From a bacterium BMS3Bbin13 (GTDB lineage: Bacteria; Pseudomonadota; Gammaproteobacteria; 21-64-14), in contig BDTW01000022.1 in NCBI GenBank assembly GCA_002897735.1, forward strand, positions 1 to 61,230: DNA of 61,230 nucleotides, in the 5' to 3' direction. Below are positions 58,272 through 61,230 of the stretch, one piece after another. The position numbers and the translations under genes are program-made. The notes beneath the pieces were generated by a model. That model saw only the letters and a program-made list of their open reading frames with translations, was not told the origin of the DNA and did not search any database. Every line of letters starts with the position of its first letter. The stretch's first letter is position 1.

Positions 58272-59493
58272 GCGCCGCCACCCCTCCCCGGGCCTGCCTC
58301 GCGCCCGCCGCTGCGATCCGGGGCGCGGCGACGTCCAGGAGTCCGGCGGCGCGCGCCACCAGCACCGAGGCTCGCGCCGGCTGGATGTCCTCGGGCACCC
58401 GCTGGCCATCGCCGATGTAGGCGAGCGGCAGGTGCCGGCGCACCGCCACCGACAACGCGCCGCCGAGGCTCGCGGTCTCGTCCAACTTGGTGAGGATCCC
58501 GCCCGCCAGCGCCACGCCGCGGAATGCCTGCGCCACCTCGTCGAGTACCGCGCGTTGCGTGGTAGCCGACAGTACCAGGTAGGTCTGGATGCGGGGACCA
58601 CCACCGTGCAGGGTGGTGAACTGTTCGGACAGGCGCAGGTCGCGCTGGCTCATGCCGGCGGTGTCCACCAACACCAGACGCCGATCCTGGAGTTCATGGA
58701 GCACGGCCCGCAGTTCGTTCTCGTCGCCGGCCGCATAGACCGGCGCGCCGAGGATGCGCCCATAGGCGTGCAACTGCTCCTGGGCGCCGATCCGGTAGCT
58801 GTCGGTGGTCACCAGGGCGACGTGGCGCCGGCCGTGGCGGAGCACGAAACGCGCCGCCAGCTTGGCCACCATCGTGGTCTTGCCCACGCCGGTGGGTCCT
58901 ACCAGGGCCACGACCCCTCCTTGCGTCAAAATATCGTCATCGGCCACCGGCACACGCCGGCACAGGCACTCCAGGGCCGAGCGCCAGACCCGCGGAAAAT
59001 CCTCGTTCGGACCGATCTTGCCCGCCAGGTCCTGGGCCAGCTCCGGGTCCAGTCCCAAGTCCCCAAGCCGTTTCAGCAGCCGCGCCCGTAGCGGCTGGCG
59101 CCGTGCCATTTCGCCCCACGCGAGACTCGAGAGCTGATCCTCCAGCAGATCGCGCAGGAAACGCAGCTCGCGCTGCATCTCCACCAGGGTGGGTTCCTGG
59201 GACCAGATATTGGCGCCGCGCCCGGCCGGAGAAGACGCCGCCGGCCCCGAAGACCCCGCGACATCCGCTTCCTCCGCCGTCTGCGGTTCCCGTGACGGCT
59301 CCCGGCGCGACTCCGCGGGAGCTACGGCAATCGCTTGATCGAGAAGCGTCTCGTCGTAGTCCACCGCGGCGATGATCTCCACCCCGCCCGACACCCGGCG
59401 GTTGGACAGGATCACCGCCTCCGGTCCCTGTTCCTCCCGAACCTGGCGGATCGCCTGGCGCAGCTCGGGGGCGAAGTAACGTTTGATTTTCAT
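58258..59493 (-). CDS. flhF: Flagellar biosynthesis GTPase FlhF
   Basis: A 411-aa SRP-family GTPase that places the flagellum at the pole. The basic N-terminal B domain (KIKRYFAPELRQAIRQVREEQGPEAVILSN) is followed by an acidic Pro-rich linker, the helical N domain and the G domain with GPTGVGKTTMVAKLAA, VTTDSYRIGAQEQL, DTAGMSQRD and TKLDETASLGG. ATG 59493 follows AGAGG. Confidence 0.95.
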   Translation of the reverse strand: MKIKRYFAPELRQAIRQVREEQGPEAVILSNRRVSGGVEIIAAVDYDETLLDQAIAVAPAESRREPSREPQTAEEADVAGSSGPAASSPAGRGANIWSQEPTLVEMQRELRFLRDLLEDQLSSLAWGEMARRQPLRARLLKRLGDLGLDPELAQDLAGKIGPNEDFPRVWRSALECLCRRVPVADDDILTQGGVVALVGPTGVGKTTMVAKLAARFVLRHGRRHVALVTTDSYRIGAQEQLHAYGRILGAPVYAAGDENELRAVLHELQDRRLVLVDTAGMSQRDLRLSEQFTTLHGGGPRIQTYLVLSATTQRAVLDEVAQAFRGVALAGGILTKLDETASLGGALSVAVRRHLPLAYIGDGQRVPEDIQPARASVLVARAAGLLDVAAPRIAAAGARQARGGVAAHAHV

Positions 59494-59578
59494 CGCGTAT
59501 GCCTCTTTGCCACGGTCCCCCGGCGCATCGGACGCCGCACGCGGCGGGCCTCGGCCGGCTCGTACTTGGATCGGGCCA

Positions 59579-61230
59579 TCACGTCTGCCCGACCGTCGCC
59601 AGTACCCGGATCTGCTTGTTGTCCGGAACCTCGTTGTAAGCCAGTACGCTCAGCCCGGGGATCGTGTGTCGCAACCAGCGCGCCAGCCAGGGCCGGATCT
59701 GGGACGGGACCAGGAGGACCGCGGGCTGACCCGCCACCTCCTGGCGTTGCGCCGCCTGCGACAACGAGCCGTGCAGCCGCTCCGCCAGTCCCGGTTCCAT
59801 GCCCCCTCCGCCTTCGCCACTGGACTGCAGTGACTGGTGCAATATCTGTTCCAGTGCAGGATCCAGCGTGATCACCGGCAGCTCGCTGCTCATCCCATTG
59901 ATATGTTGGACGATAAGGCGCCCCAGGGCGGTCCGCACCGCGGCCGTGAGGACGCCGGGGTCTTGACTTTGCGGGGCGTGGGCCGCCAGGGTTTCGGCAA
60001 TCGTGCGCATATCGCGGATCGGAATCCGCTCCGCCAGGAGGTTCTGCAGGACCTTCAGCATCACACCCAAAGGCAGGGTCTTGGGAACGAGATTCTCGAC
60101 CAGCTTGGGCTGGGAGCGCGCGAGCAGATCGAGTAGTTGCTGGATCTCCTCGTGGCCGAGCAACTCGTGGGCGTGATCCTGGATCACCTGGCTGAGGTGT
60201 GTGGCGATCACCGTGCCGGCGTCGACCACCGTGTAACCCATCGCCTGCGCCTCGTCGCGCTGCCCCGGCTCGATCCAGACCGCCTCCAGGCCGAATGCCG
60301 GGTCCTTGACCGTCACCCCCTGCAGGGTGCCGAACACCTGTCCCGGGTTGATGGCCAACTCGCGATCCGGGAACACCTCCGACTCGCCGACCGGGACGCC
60401 GAGCAGACTGACCCGGTAGGTGTTGGGAGCCAGGTCCAGGTCGTCGCGGATGTGCACCGGCTGCACCAGGAAGCCGAGTTCCTGGGAGAGCTTCTTGCGC
60501 ACCCCCTTGATGCGCGCCATCAACTGCCCGCCCTGGTTCTTGTCTACCAGCGGGATCAGCCGGTAGCCGACCTCCAGACCGATGAGATCGACCGGCTGCA
60601 CGTCGTCCCAGCTCAGGTCGTGCGACTCGGCGGACGCCTGCTCGGGCGCGGTCTGCGGCGCCTCGACCTCCTCGGCGCCGGCGCGGGAGTACAACCAATA
60701 GGCCGCGACGCCCAGCAGCACGGCGAGCGTCAGGAAGGCGAAGTTGGGCATGCCGGGGATCAGTCCGAGCAGGCCGATCACCCCCGCGGTGATGGCGAGC
60801 GCCCGGGGGCTGCTGAAGAGCTGGCTGATTACCTGCTGGCCCAGATCCTGTGCGGAGGAAACCCGGGTGACGATGATCGCGGCGGCGGTCGACAGGAGCA
60901 GCGCGGGGATCTGCGCCACCAGGCCGTCACCGATGGTCAGCAACGTATAGGTACGCAGAGCGTCCTGCAGCGGCAGGTGGTGCTGGAGCACGCCCACCGC
61001 CAGACCGCCCAGGATGTTGATGATCAGGATCAGGATGCCGGCGACGGCATCTCCGCGCACGAACTTGCTGGCACCGTCCATCGACCCGTAGAACTCGGCC
61101 TCTCGGCTGATCTCGGCGCGCCGCTCGCGGGCCTCCTCATGGGTGATGATGCCCGCGTTGAGATCGGCGTCGATGGCCATCTGCTTGCCGGGCATCGCGT
61201 CCAGGGTGAAGCGCGCGGTCACCTCGGAGA
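59579..61230 (-). CDS. flhA: Flagellar export apparatus protein FlhA (C-terminal part)
   Basis: The visible part of FlhA, whose N-terminus lies beyond the right edge. The FHIPEP-like loop end (DAMPGKQMAIDADLNAGIITHEEARERR) is followed by the last transmembrane helices (VAGILILIINILGGLAVGVL, LLTIGDGLVAQIPALLLSTAAAIIVT, ALAITAGVIGLLGLIPGMP) and the large cytoplasmic domain that docks export chaperones. The protein ends SVLAYNEVPDNKQIRVLATV. It is the most upstream gene of the flagellar/chemotaxis run, 85 bp before flhF. Confidence 0.95.
   Translation of the reverse strand, partial: SEVTARFTLDAMPGKQMAIDADLNAGIITHEEARERRAEISREAEFYGSMDGASKFVRGDAVAGILILIINILGGLAVGVLQHHLPLQDALRTYTLLTIGDGLVAQIPALLLSTAAAIIVTRVSSAQDLGQQVISQLFSSPRALAITAGVIGLLGLIPGMPNFAFLTLAVLLGVAAYWLYSRAGAEEVEAPQTAPEQASAESHDLSWDDVQPVDLIGLEVGYRLIPLVDKNQGGQLMARIKGVRKKLSQELGFLVQPVHIRDDLDLAPNTYRVSLLGVPVGESEVFPDRELAINPGQVFGTLQGVTVKDPAFGLEAVWIEPGQRDEAQAMGYTVVDAGTVIATHLSQVIQDHAHELLGHEEIQQLLDLLARSQPKLVENLVPKTLPLGVMLKVLQNLLAERIPIRDMRTIAETLAAHAPQSQDPGVLTAAVRTALGRLIVQHINGMSSELPVITLDPALEQILHQSLQSSGEGGGGMEPGLAERLHGSLSQAAQRQEVAGQPAVLLVPSQIRPWLARWLRHTIPGLSVLAYNEVPDNKQIRVLATVGQT

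Overview
This GC-rich window looks like chromosome from a motile, free-living gammaproteobacterium, perhaps of the Ectothiorhodospiraceae/Acidiferrobacterales type. That placement is an inference from gene order (guaB-guaA-tadA-mltF; rlmN-pilW-rodZ-hisS-yfgM-bamB-der; suhB/trmJ-cysE-iscRS; queA-tgt-yajC-secDF) and from a Pseudomonas-like polar flagellar/chemotaxis operon (flhA-flhF-flhG-fliA-cheYZAB-motCD-parC-cheW). Almost all of it is housekeeping sequence.

Layout. 1-2503: tRNA-Ser(CGA), mltF and tadA. 2504-5889: a visibly AT-richer block inserted at the 3' end of guaA, bounded by 18-bp direct repeats of the guaA terminus. It carries a truncated NACHT-like ATPase, a small unknown gene and an AbiEi/AbiEii-like pair behind a promoter flanked by two palindromic operators. 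It has no integrase. 5872-14035: guaA, guaB, xseA, an M23 peptidase, 110-bp tandem repeats, class II ribonucleotide reductase nrdJ and a decayed DUF3108 gene. 14187-27026: der, bamB, yfgM, hisS, rodZ, pilW, rlmN, a reduced isc locus (iscR, iscS, iscA), cysE, trmJ and suhB. 27038-32666: the secF/secD/yajC/tgt/queA operon and tRNA-Leu(CAA). 32882-42451: glycogen metabolism (glgP, malQ, a GH57 protein, glgC, glgB). 42465-45091: the AmmeMemoRadiSam trio. 45318-48367: a membrane pentapeptide-repeat protein and a GGDEF/EAL protein with a degenerate receiver domain. 48388-61230: chemotaxis and flagellar regulation genes on the minus strand, with flhA running off the right edge.

How the parts work together. 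guaBA make GMP. BamB, RodZ, PilW and SecDF-YajC serve envelope assembly. IscR/IscS/IscA and CysE link cysteine to Fe-S clusters. GlgC/GlgB build glycogen, and GlgP/MalQ/GH57 probably remodel or degrade it. The right end controls placement, number and steering of the flagellum.

Most noteworthy: (1) the guaA-anchored remnant defence island that separates guaA from tadA, with its two-operator promoter and an AbiEi-like protein carrying a possible nuclease-type motif; (2) palindromic repeats in every main convergent gene gap with room for them; (3) an isc locus lacking iscU, hscBA and fdx; (4) a ParC without an adjacent ParP.
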